Source of the DNA: Paraphaeosphaeria minitans
Taxonomy: Eukaryota; Ascomycota; Dothideomycetes; Pleosporales; Didymosphaeriaceae
Reading direction: 5' to 3'
DNA: 64,000 nucleotides
NCBI GenBank assembly: GCA_015832175.1
Contig: WJXW01000001.1
Location: 1,364,001-1,428,000 of the forward strand
Positions 32,924-44,005 of this stretch are shown here, piece by piece. The notes under the pieces are model-generated. The model saw nothing but the letters and a program-made list of their open reading frames with translations. It ran no database searches and was not told where the DNA came from. How positions within the stretch are numbered: position 1 is the first letter of the stretch; each line of letters opens with the position of its first letter. The translations under genes were made by a program, and so were the position numbers.

Positions 32924-34462
32924 ATGCGGCGCATCTCCATCGATACCTTTGGGTTGAGGGGCGCGAAGGATAGTGCAGCCCTCTACCCGAAGAGAAGGAG
33001 AAACCCCTGGTATTTGGCTCGTTCGAGGCTCCTTGCGACACTCTTGTGCTTTTTGGCATTGTACACTTGGCTGAACTTTGGCGGGCATGAGATTGTGATA
33101 CCAAGGGATTCGTGGGACTATGTAAGACACGGCTCAGTGACGGATATCATGAACGCCACTCTTGGAGTAGGTCGAGACTTCTTTGTAGCACACTCAGCTC
33201 TCACAGCACACGTGCCATCGTCCCATCACTGACATTTCAGCAAGTTTCAAAAAATCCTTGTGCTCAACCTTCCATTCAGGACGGATCGACGTGATGCCAT
33301 GACGCTCTCTGCAGCAGCTACCAACGTGCAACTTGAGTTTGTGGACGGCGTGACCGGTGACAGCATCAAACAGAGCGCATATCCACCCCCTCAAGAGAAC
33401 ATGAAGCTTCTTCCAGGCATCCGAGGAAGCTGGCGGACTCACATGAACGCACTTCAGAGGTAATCGTCGCGTCCCAAGTCCGGCCTCGGCAGCTGACCTG
33501 TGCAAAGAGTTGTGGAGCAGAATCTCACCACCGCTCTGATCTTTGAAGACGATGTCGACTGGGACGTTCGGATCAGACAGAATCTGCAACGCTTCGCACT
33601 CGCGTCACGGTTCCTTTCTGGAAACAAGGAAATTTTATCATCATCCCCACGATACAAGATCGAGAACGTAAAGAATGTCGAGACCGAAGAAACCACATTT
33701 CGCATTCTCAGCGACAACCACACTATGCCTCAGCTACCATCCCTTCCCCTCGCCTCGTTATATCGCAGATCGCATCACCCGCAACACCACTCAAGTAGCC
33801 CATACGGCGACCCCTCTCAATGGGACGTGTTATGGATCGGCCACTGCGGTGCAGGCTTCCCTCGTTACTCCCCTCTCCACAAGGAAACGGAGGTCACAAC
33901 CGCCAACGTGATCCTCACCAACCCACATGACGAAACAGTTCCCGCGCCACGCCACCTAAAAGCCCATCCTTTCCAAGGCAGCCTCGATCCACTCGCCGAT
34001 GCTTATCCCTCACACACACGCATCTTTCATCGCTCCACCGGCGGCGAACTCTGCACCGTCGCCTACGGCGTCAGCCAGCGTGGCGCTCGGCGACTGCTCC
34101 ACCAGTTCGGCGTCAAAGGCTGGAACGGCATCTTCGACTCTGAGCTTGGGCGGTGGTGTGCCGGCGAGGATCCAGACATGGGAGCATCACATACGCCGCC
34201 TTCACTATCTTCAGAAAAAGTGATCAAGAAGGACGGACGAGAGAGGATATGTCTGGCAAGCCAGCCGCCGATCTTTGCGCACCACCACCCGGTGGACGGG
34301 GAGAGCGATATTGGCGGCTTGGGCGGCGGGTATGCGATGAAGTTCGAGACAAAATATCTGCGCTACAGTGTGAGGATGAATCTGGAGAGGATCGTTATGG
34401 GTTGGAAGGAGAACGATCTGGTGGATCAGTGGCCGGACGAGGGCGGGCATGCTGTGAGGTGA
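32924..34462 (+). CDS. Glycosyltransferase family 25-like, type II membrane protein
   Basis: Exons 32924-33166, 33245-33459 and 33508-34462 give 470 residues. A basic N-terminus (YPKRRRNPWYLARSR) is followed by one hydrophobic segment at about residues 34-51 (RLLATLLCFLALYTWLNF), giving Golgi-type type II topology. After intron 1 comes FQKILVLNLPFRTDRRDAMT, the start of GT25/LPS-glycosyltransferase-like folds, then LEFVDGVTGD. An acidic motif, IFEDDVDWD at residues 164-171, fits the metal-nucleotide-sugar site. VAYGVSQRGARRLLHQFGVK and FAHHHPVDGESDIG follow in the usual order. The first acceptor is GCAAG, chosen because it keeps the frame. The substrate is unknown; family members in filamentous fungi are mostly uncharacterised. 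Confidence 0.82.
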
Positions 34463-35466
34463 GGAACCACGCGTGAGAGCCAGGTGGCTGTTGTCTGGTA
34501 GTAAGCAGGATAGTAAGTGCTCCAGGTGCGCTACATGGCTCACGCTTGCCAAAAATGTTGCTCCATAAGTGCTTCCCTTGGGGCCTGAGAGTTGATGACA
34601 CGCTGCCAGACTAGGATGAGGGCGACCCCGAGAATCTCAGCAAACACTTAGCCATGATCTCTAGCATAGCTAGGCACCGACAGTCCCGTTTCCAGTCGGC
34701 CCAGCTAATCTTCGTCTTCACAATGTATCAGTGTCCGTTCTGACACGCCCAAGCATCAATATCTCTCACCCAAGCCCACTTCCTACCAGACAACCAACTC
34801 CCACGTGCGGACTTCACGTCTTCCACCCAATCACGCCTCTCAGAACGCTTCCACCCGCTTCCACGCCGCCTTCACCTGTTGTCCACCCCAGGCAGCACCC
34901 CTCACGTGACCTCCCTAGCGCGCAACCGTGCGCGCCGTTCCCACGTATAAATACCGCTCTGCCCTCGCCCTCCCTCCTACTCTCTAGCTCTCTTTGCCAA
35001 CCGGCTTAGATCAAGTGTAGTATCTGTTCTTTCTAGTTTGACCGCTAGAACACCTCTACGGAGGTATCATCTATGGTTATTCTTATTTTTGGCTTTGGGC
35101 TTCCGACTCCCTGCGCTTGCGCATAGTCGAGGCCACAGTGACGTCTCTATCTGCACTACAGGAGGCTGTCGCGAACGTTGGGGTTGGGGTTTTCATTGGG
35201 TTGCTGGCGGTGCTGGCGCTTGAGGAAGACTGTTGGTGTTGAGGGTGGGGTTGAGAGGCTCGAGTGTCTCGATGTTGCTACCCACATGGGAAGAGCTTTG
35301 GAAGTGCGATGGGGGTAGAGTTGCTACTGATCAATACAGGTAGCGCTTTGCTTTGCTGCGTCACCGACACAAACCTCCACCCTCTGCACAGGCCGCGGCC
35401 TCACCAATCAGCGGCGCCTTCTCCCCCACCGCATACCTACGACCGCTGATCGAGCCAACCCTCACT
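34463..35466. other. Intergenic region with a promoter-like TATA segment
   Basis: No supported gene. CCCACGTATAAATACCGC at about 34,939-34,957, followed by a pyrimidine-rich run (CTCGCCCTCCCTCC) to about 35,000, looks like a fungal TATA promoter on the plus strand. Downstream frames are short and unrecognised. It may be a relic or drive a non-coding transcript. Confidence 0.4.
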
Positions 35467-36440
35467 CTACGGCATGATCTCGACGTCAAACTCAAACAGC
35501 AGCCGCGCCATGATCAAGCGCATCTCCACCAGCGCAAGGCTACACCCGCGGGTCCTTCCTATGAAATACGTAGCACCCGATCTCGCCATCGCCGTTGTCT
35601 CTCTTCCCGCGCCCATCAGCAGCGGAACATTGAGCTTGAGGTCTTCACCGTCAAGCGCGCCTTTCTCCTCAGCAGCGAGCCAACCGCTGAGGATGTCGAT
35701 GTAGTCCAGCCGGCGCTGGCGTCGACGCGCGAGTTTGTCCTTCGACAGCTCAAAGTACAGGAGACCTTTGCTGAGAACGCGTTTGAGGAAGAGCCGCATT
35801 ATCTACGGTGACCTAGCGCAGACACGATGGCCAGATTGAGCCGGTCCAGCGCGCGCGATCACGAGATGGCTTTCACGGACGCGAGGAAGAGAGAGACCCG
35901 GAAGTGATACTCGGTGTTGGAGAGGCAGTCGAAGGGCTTCGCGAAGAAGAGATGGCATTGGCTATCGAATGCGGAGGCTGGTCACGATATCTACGTGGTG
36001 GACCCTTGCGTTGAACAATGACTCCTGCTCCTTGAGCGCCTTGTCCGAGAGCGAGTTCGAAAGCTGTTTCCGCACCTTCGCGTGTTCCTCCCCGTGGTGC
36101 CATGAGCATGCTGGCGCGCTGCGAGCTCTGTACGGCTTTGATACTTGGACTGGGGTATTTGACGCTCTCCGGGGCGTTGGTCTCGTGGCCGGAGATGGGC
36201 TTTTAGATATCGGCGCCGGTGTAGATGATCTCATTTGGTGCAACTCGCACGATAGGGCCATACTTGAGGTGTAGCTGGTGGACTGCGGTGTGGTCGTCGG
36301 CTTGGTAGACGTAGTGCATGTACCCAAAGGCTACTAGCTTTTGCCCAGAATGGGCCGGGGTAGGAGTGTAGGAAGTAGATATTACAGATAATGCGGGATG
36401 TTATGAGTACGGCGACCTGGGTCCTTTTGTCAAACTTCAT
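35467..36440 (-). pseudogene. Cytochrome P450 relic
   Basis: Minus-strand pieces in several frames follow P450 order. MKFDKRTQVAVLITSRII and NIYFLHSYPGPFWAKAS (membrane anchor and Pro hinge) begin near 36,440. LHLKYGPIVRVAPNEIIYTG follows near 36,250, then HAKVRKQLSNSLSDKALKEQ near 36,050 and PFDCLSNTEYHFRVSLFLAS near 35,900. LLMGAGRETTA (I-helix) near 35,570 is joined almost directly to GRTRGCSLALVEMRLIMARL (heme-Cys loop and L-helix) near 35,520. The ExxR and PERF-type regions are missing, and there are stops and frameshifts. At about 0.97 kb against 1.5 kb for an intact gene it is a dead, internally deleted copy. No RIP-like AT bias is seen, so loss by ordinary decay is likelier. Confidence 0.85.
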
Positions 36441-37637
36441 GGCGGGTTGGAGGACTTCCCACGCGAGACACCGACCATGAACACACTCGAAAGCGCAATC
36501 ACCGACCGGGTGGAACAATCGCTGTAGTTGCCATCTCGAAATCTGAATTCTACTAGTAGCGGCAACGAGACTGACCTTGAACCCACTTACGTTACCTCTC
36601 GAAGTGGAGAGGCGATTCATCTCCCTCCTCCGTGTAACTCCCGACGCCGCAGACTCTGCGCACACATACACGGACTGCGGTGCATCTACCCTTGCCTCGA
36701 CGGATGACCGGTGGTGGAACGATGCAGATCCTAGCGGTCGACGCATACGGTACCTACCCATGCGCGCCGCGGGGAACCCACCATCCAGCGCTGCATCATT
36801 GCGTCTGTGAACCGCGATTCCAGGCAAGAGCACAAAACCCCGGAGAGTCCGACCGTCGGATGCCCCACGCAGCGTACGCCGAGCCGTGGGGAAGATTGGA
36901 CAAGACTTGACATAGCTTCTTTGGGGAACAGGACGTGGGGCGCTTAGCCACCGCACCGCGAACCCTCCACGAGCCCTTCTCGAAACTAGGTAGAGCACGG
37001 AGATACGGAAGACGAAAAACAGCGGGTATGTAATTAACAAGCTACAATCCCTCCCTCTTTCTCTCTCCATCCATCACTCATCACCTCCAACCTAGATCCA
37101 TACACAGGAAAGGCACCCATCCATCCATCCACTATAAAGCCACCCCGCGCCGTCCCGCCCTCTCATGCGTACGCACATACATTACAATGGACCGGAGATC
37201 CTGTTCCGCCCACGGGGGCCATGGGGACATGCATTATCTATCTTATCCCGCGCACTAAGTACATCGAATCGAAGGAGGTATTTGGGGGTATGGTGCAGGT
37301 AACGCGGCAAATCAAGACACAAACAAAGCAGAGACAAGACAAAAGAGAAGAAAATAAAAACAAGCCACCTGACTACCACGAGGCCGCGTCCTATATGCAG
37401 TGCAAAAAGCGATGGCAGGTTACGTTTACCCCGAGGGCGTCGCAAATCATAAACACATGTCGAGAAAGGAAAAGAGAAGCAACGTGAGGTGGTGGTATGG
37501 TGGAGGGAAAGAAAAAAAATGGGCGATGATGGAGGAGTGGTGTATCAGGGTATCCTTCCCCAGGGCGCCGGTAAAAGCAGATACGTCGTATGTATGCAAG
37601 ATGTATACCGAAGGTAGATGGGTATCATTGTATCTGC
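36441..37637. other. Intergenic region, no gene seen
   Basis: Between the P450 relic and the 3' end of the kinesin gene. It includes a CCATCCATCCATCCA run near 37,111-37,130 and A-rich stretches at 37,320-37,360 and 37,500-37,520. No conserved frame was seen. Confidence 0.5.
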
Positions 37638-40600
37638 TTAGAAGCAGTTGAGGCCGCCCTTCTTCTTTTTCTTCTGGCTGTTGTTGAGGGCGGCCATGCG
37701 GGCTTCGAGATGTGCACGCTCGGCTTCCACGCGGAGTCGTGCGTTACGCTCTTCCTCGACGGCCTGGAGGGAGTGGCGCGCCATGCTGCGCTCCTTCTTC
37801 AAAGAATCGAGCTCCTGCTCGAGGCCGACACACTTCTTCTGCCACTTGCCAACCTCGTCTTTGGTCTTTTGGCTGGACGTTTCAAGATCGGTGAGGGCGT
37901 CCTCCAAGGTGGCAGTGAGCTGCTTCTCGGCGAAGAGGTGCTTCTCAATCGTACGGATGCGCGCCTCCTGATCCTCGGCAAGTTGCGCGTGTGCAATGTC
38001 TTTGCTCTGGTGGCGCGACGCTGGTGGCGAAGCACCGTTGGCCTGTGGCGACGGGCTTCCAGGGAGCGGCGGCAGAGGAATAGCCGGTGGCGGTGAGGGC
38101 AGCGAATTGTGGTTCGTGCTCGAACGAATGTTCGAATTGTTCGAGTTGGACCGTTGCAAGTTCTCGCGAGGATCAATGGACTCACGGTGGGAAACACGCT
38201 TCGCGTCCGTGAGTTGAGACTGTTCATGTTAGTGGTCATTGAGTAGTAATAGGCGGAATTGCGTACCTCGAGAAGCGCGATCTGAATGCGAGACTGCTCC
38301 ACATCCCGCTCAAGTTGCTCCTTGCGGTCAATCGCATCTTGAAGTTCGCGGCTGCGCTCCGTCTGAAGAGCAGACAAGCGGTTGGTTGCCGCAGCATGCT
38401 GGTCGAAATTCGCATTGAGTTGTTCTTCCAACTCCTGCACAAGTCGCGAGCTCTTCCTCTCCTTGTCGCTGATCTGCTGATATTGCTTCAACACATCTGC
38501 ATTGATCGCCTCGAGCTCCTTGACCGTGTCTTTCAGCTTTTCGTTTGACGCGTTGAGTTGGGAGCCCTCATTCTTCAGGCGCTCAACGGTTTCATGTGCT
38601 TCTGAGAGTTGGGTTTGATACGACTCCAGCTTGGTGAGAGCTTCGTCCATTTTCCCACTCAACGACTTGCGCTCTTCGACCAGGCCCTGTATCTTTGAAT
38701 GGATCTGTGACATATCTGTCTCGCCGTCCAAAGCAGAAGACACTCCTGAAAGCAGGCTCTCCATGTCAGCCTTGGCTTTGGTGAGGTCCGTCTGAAGCAT
38801 TTGGGATGAAGTATGCTGAGCGGTGAGCTCAGCGGCCAACTTGTCGAGCTTGTCGGTGTGCGATTGCTTGAGCGTCGCCAAGCTCTGCTCGTAGAACTCA
38901 ACGGCAGTGTTGTGTTCCGCGATCTGTTTCTCCAGGTTAGACACAAGAGATCTGTGAGTATTCAATTCCTTCTCCTTCAGCTCGGAGGCCTCCGCATCTT
39001 CCTCAACCTGCTGGAGAATCTTGGCATGTAGCTCCTCGAGTTCAGCAATGCGAGCTGCATGGCTAATAGCGGTGGTCTTGTGCTCGTCCATCTGGAATCG
39101 GAGGGCCGCCACAAGTTCGGCGTGCTTCGACTTCTCTTGCTCAAGCTGAGACTCGATATTTACGCCGTGGGACTGCTCGAGCTCGGCAATGCGAGTGGCG
39201 TGGTCGTCCTGAAGCTTCTTCAAAGCAGCCTGTACCTCCCGTGCACTTTCCATTTGATTCTGTTCGTACTTGGACTGCAACTGGGATAGATCACCCTGAA
39301 GCTTGGCGATCTGGGCTTGGTGTGCCCCTTCGCCATTAGCCGCCAGAGACTTTGCCAAGGACTGGTCTTGAGGAATAGACCGCGGGTAGAGGGGCTCGTT
39401 AGGAGCGTCCACATCGCCCATAGATGCCTTGAAGCTTGCGATCTGCGCCAGCAGCTCTTCCTCTCGCTGCGCATGCAAAAGCTTCAGCTCTTGCACCTGT
39501 TCCTCGCTGTGCCTGAGCTGTTCTTGCATTGTCGCAACGACTGAGATATCGAGAGGGGACGATGTTGTCAGACTGGACCGCTCCTTGGTGAGACCGTTAA
39601 TCAGTCTGATCTTGTCCTCCATGTCTTTCTTCACGGCTCCAATTTCGGCTTCCAACTCCTGGACTTTCTCAGTTCGCATGTGCAGCTCACTCATGATGGC
39701 ATTCAGATTTAGCTCGAAGTTCTGAATAGTGTCTGCCTCTTCCTCGAAGTTCTCCATGGCGATGTTGCGAAGCGAAGCGAACGCACGGGTGGAGCGGTCG
39801 TTCGCAATCACGTTCTGGCTGGACTTTCGGCGGATGATTTGAGCGCTGGGAGAGTTTGGGCGCACCATTTGAGCCTTGGTCACCTCGGACTTGAGCTCTT
39901 CGACGTAATCCAGTGTATCTTGGTGTTGTTCTTGTAGATCCGAGAATTCTTGATTCAGCTCGACCATTCGTTCCTCCTTTTCAACGTGCAGCCGTTTCAG
40001 ATGCTCAAGCTCTCGGAGGATGTCGGACTCAGTCTGCTCCGACTCCGACTTGGGCAGTGCGATTCCGGTCTCAGGGTTCTTTGCCTCTGCTTCCATGCTC
40101 TCGTTTAGAGTGGATGTATTGCCAGATTCCGCTAAAGACAACTCCGCCGATAAAGTACGCGACAAGGATACATGTCCATCCTCCGCCTTGGGACCCGCGT
40201 CCGCTAAAAAAGAAGCCGGTCGAGAAGAGTCCGCTAGCGAGGGTCTGCGGTGACGAGCTTCCTCCACAACATCTTGTAGCGAAGCGATCGTGGTCAATGC
40301 TTTCTGGTATTTGCTATCAAGCGTCTCGTAGTCATGAACGAAGTCTTCGTGCTCCACGCGAAGGTCAAGCAGTTCCCGCTGGACTGTTTCGAGTTTGTCC
40401 TCGACATATCGAGACTGCGAAGGGCTTTGCGGTGGCTCCAGTCCGTCTTCAGGCTTTGGATTGTTGGTGGAGATGGTTGGCAGCCGGCTGTCCCCGAGAT
40501 CCTCGACGTTATCGACGTTATCGACGTTTTCGACGGCAGGAGGAGCAGCACCACCGGTGGTGGGTCGCTCGATCTCATCCTCTTCTGCAATGGCATCTGT

Positions 40601-42965
40601 GTTGCTGAGCTGGCGACTGGCCGTCTGCGATGCACGCTTCTCGATGAACGGGTCACTAGGCATCTTTGAGTGACCGTTGACAAGCGCCTCTTCGCCCTTT
40701 ACATCGGTTTGGCGGATGCTGTCCAGCTCATACAAGAGATTGTCGAGCTTGCCGATACTTCGCTGCCGCTCGACTACATGCTTCAATCGCTCGATTTCTC
40801 GGTGCATCAAGTCCACCTCTTGCTCATTTTCGGCGAGACGTTCCTCCAAAGTGGAAATGTAGTCCTCGGCGCTGGTTTCGTTTTCGCGAGCTTTTTGCAG
40901 CTTCTCTCGCAGCTCCGTGATGACGCTATCGTTCTTCTCGATACCAGACGCGCTATTGTCGACTTGAGCTTCGAGTGACTTGACGTACTCTTCGTTGCTT
41001 GCTTCACGATCAACGGCTTTCTGGATGCGAGACTGCAATGATTGTGTGTGTTGTTCAAGGATCGAAATTCTAGCCTCTTTCTCAAGCAATTCGCTTTCGT
41101 TGCTAGCCAAAGACGACCGAGTGGTGTTGAGAGACGCTTCCAGACTCTGGATGGTGTGTTCGTATTCCATCACCACGCTCTCAACGGTGTCACGGAATTC
41201 GTTTGACCGCTGCAATCGCTCGAGAGCAGCATCGCCGACAGTATCTCTTAGCAGGGGCGTCTCCTCTTCTCCGTGGTCGCGGGCTTTTGTGAGCTCCGTG
41301 ATCAATTTCGCGTGGCGAGCACTCAAGGCGTTGTAGTTCTCCCGAAGATCAAGTACGTGATTGTTGAGCTCAATCTCGCGTTCATTCTGTCGCTCGCTCC
41401 ACTCCTTGGGGTTGGTCTTCTTCCTATCTGTTCGTTCGGAAAGGCGGATTTGGTCACGCAGAAACTGCACTTCGGCACGTAACCGGTCGATGACTGCCTG
41501 CTTGTCGCCATCATCGTTTACTTGCTGGATCTGTGGCTTGATCTGAATGGCGCGAGCACGCTGAGCGTACTGGACTGTGTTCAAGGTCTCGCTCAAATGG
41601 AACTGGGCAGGGTTGACACACGCGATCATGTACGTGATGGCATTTCCACCAAGCGAGTCTTGGAGCAGACGTGTCAACTTGGAATCCCGGTACGAGACAT
41701 GGGCACCTTGTGATCGGGAAGAAAGCTGGGAGATGACCTTTCCTAAACTTGCAAGCCCAGCATTGATGGAAATGCCTTCCTTGGCCCGCTCTCCCTGCGC
41801 CTGGGTGTTCTTCAGCCTTTCGCTACCAGCCAAATCCACAAAATGGAGCTTGCTGTCGACCGTGACCCAGTTTTCGCTTTTACTGCCAGACATGGCCTCG
41901 ATGGGGACCGACCTCCGCTTGTCTTTCTTGGTGAGAGTTGTTCCGGTAGAGGTCTTCTTCTGGACCAAGTTCAGACTGAAGACGGCGTGGGAGCGAGAAG
42001 ACTGGGCGTTCACGTTAGTCGCGTCCGTCTGGCGAATGGAGGAGCCGAAGTTGAGAGCGGTCAAGAGGTCCTCGGCGGTATTGATGGCGATTTGTGTGAG
42101 ACCGGTGAGGAGGATGCGGCCTTTGATGTCTTCGCGAATCGCGACTTGTGGACGCTCGTGGAGGGGGGTTTCTTCCGGGATGAGGAGATCGCGGAGCTGC
42201 TCATTGTAGATCTATTCCAAGTCAGCATTGCGTTTTCGAGGGGAACTGAGCTTCCCTACCTCAACATAGGTCGCCTTCAGCTGCCAGGTCTTGTTGCCCC
42301 CGGTCTTGCTGTGGATGCTCTGGGCGCTGCCGGGACCAGCCAGGCGCGACGGTGGCCGTATGCCTGAGCCAGCGGCGCGAATGGGGCCGTCGAGCTGTTC
42401 GAACAGCAGGCCGGCAGCACGAGGAATGATGCCTTGGATATCCGACTTGGCCTGGTCCTCGGGGCCCGTCGTGCCCATGGTGAAGGACTTTCCGGCGCCC
42501 GACTGGCCGTATGCGAGGATGGAGACATTGTAGCCCTCGACGAAGGAGAAGACGCTGTCCTGGACATAGTCGAAGACGCCCTCCTGGTCGACGTCCTCGC
42601 CAAAGACGCGGTCGAAGACGAACAGCTTGCGGCCGTTGGGCGCGTCGACGGCAATCTGCTGGGCGGAGGTGACGTCGACGTGGGAGGCCTGGAAGCGCTG
42701 CGGGATGAGCTCGTAGCCCGGGTCGCCGTTCTTCAGCGCCGGACGCACGCGAACAGCTGCACAAGACGTTAGCTGCACGTCTCTTGGAAGGCGGGGAGAG
42801 CTACTACATACCCACTTTGACGGCGGTTTTGGAGTCGTCGTCGGACGCTCGCGAGCCGCCCTGCTTGCTGCTCATGCTCATCCTGCTGCTGGAGCGATAC
42901 GGGCGGATCATGGCGCTCATGGGTCTTTGAACGGCGGCTGACGGCGAGCCTGGAGGAGAGGCCAT
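37638..42965 (-). CDS. Kinesin-4-like motor protein with long coiled-coil stalk
   Basis: Exons 42965-42812, 42756-42260, 42211-38267 and 38219-37638 give 1,725 residues; introns are 47-55 bp. The motor domain is N-terminal: VKVAVRVRP near residues 48-56, P-loop GQSGAGKS at 135-142, switch I NAQSSRSH at 285-292, switch II DLAGSE at 343-348, then LTRLLQDSLGGNAITYMIAC. The P-loop is SGAGKS instead of the commoner TGSGKT. Residues from about 430 to 1,700 are mostly coiled coil with acidic and Ser/Pro-rich breaks, plus a Pro-rich segment after the last intron (SLPSPPPAIPLPPLPGSPSP). The protein ends KKKKKGGLNCF. Motor at the N-terminus and overall layout best fit kinesin-4/KIF21-KIF4 relatives that regulate microtubule length or spindle midzone; the subfamily is inference. 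The start is the upstream in-frame ATG giving MASPPGSPSAAVQRPMSAMI. Confidence 0.9.
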
Positions 42966-43677
42966 GCTGCCGGGCTGCGGCAATGCCGTGATTTCTCTGC
43001 AAGGGCGTGCGCAGTGCCCGAGCCTGAAGTCGCGGTGCGCGGATTGGAGCCGGGTCGCGTTGATGTGGCCGTGGTGGAGGCGGTGGTGGTGGTGGTGGTG
43101 GTGGGCGAATTGTTTTGGGGGCTTCTCATAGGTCGAGTGCGGAGCGGACGCGGAGGTGGTGATTTAGGCTGTCTGCGCCGACGGGGAGACGGTTTGCAGC
43201 GCCTGTGTGAGCAAGGCAAGGGCACGTCAGAATGGATATTAGGCACGGTGAAGGAGGGTGGGTGGGGAGAGGCAGCGGTGCGTCCGTGGGGATAGCAGAC
43301 TTTGGGGGTGCGTGCGTGAGTATGTAGGCAGGGCACGTCGCTCGCTATACGATAGGAGCCCCTGGCGGGAGCGGATGGTCCAGCAACCAAGACAGACTCT
43401 TGCGCTCTCCAGGAGAGCCCGCATCCGCGCCCCGTGCCCCTTGACGAGAGGTCCAGGGACCCTTCACTGCGCGGTAGGCATCCTCGACGCTCGTACGGCC
43501 TCATCGCCAGTGTTTTCAACCATGCGATGGCGCGCTTGGGGGGCTCGTTGTGTGCACACAGGCCTCGCTGCCGTCCCTCCCCCCTCTCTGCCGTGCGACG
43601 CTCCAGGCAACGCGGCGCCTTCTACGCGTCTTCTTTGCTTGTTCGATCTGCCTGATTCCTGCCGCAGGGGAAATGAA
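42966..43677. promoter_or_regulatory. Upstream region of the kinesin gene
   Basis: GC-rich sequence upstream of the kinesin start, with a GGTGGTGGTGG run near 43,083-43,105. Overlapping frames on both strands have no recognisable domain. It leads directly into the minisatellite. Confidence 0.45.
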
Positions 43678-44005
43678 GTCCCAGTGGCAGTGGCAGTGGC
43701 AGTGGCAGTTGCTCTCGCAGTGGCAGTTGCTCTCGCAGTGGCAGTTGCTCTCGCAGTGGCAGTTGCTCTCGCAGTGGCAGTTGCTCTCGCAGTGGCAGTT
43801 GCTCTCGCAGTGGCAGTTGCTCTCGCAGTGGCAGTTGCTCTCGCAGTGGCAGTTGCTCTCGCAGTCGCAGTTGCTCTCGCAGTCGCAGTGGCAGTCGCAG
43901 TCCCAGTCCCAGTCCCATCGCAGTCGCAGTCCCAGTCGCAGTCCCAGTCCCATCGCAGTCGCAATGCCAGCCCCAGTCCCAGTCCGAGTGCCAGTCCCCA
44001 ACCAC
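43678..44005. repeat. 18-bp minisatellite and hexamer-derived repeats
   Basis: Ten copies of TTGCTCTCGCAGTGGCAG-type 18-mers occur at exact 18 bp spacing (TTGCTCTCG at 43709, 43727, 43745 and on to 43871). They are preceded by GGCAGT hexamers and followed by CAGTCC/CAGTCG hexamers to about 44,005. The unit length is a multiple of three, so long frames stay open in most phases. Those frames encode only repeats and are not treated as genes. Confidence 0.93.

Noticed and set aside
39913..40608. Plus-strand frames of up to 231 codons inside the kinesin gene
   Set aside because: They are antisense to a continuous, family-supported coiled-coil coding exon.
30448..43000. A secondary-metabolite cluster suggested by the P450 relic beside a glycosyltransferase
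   Set aside because: The P450 is dead and the neighbours are housekeeping genes (NAR1, kinesin); no synthase or transporter is present.
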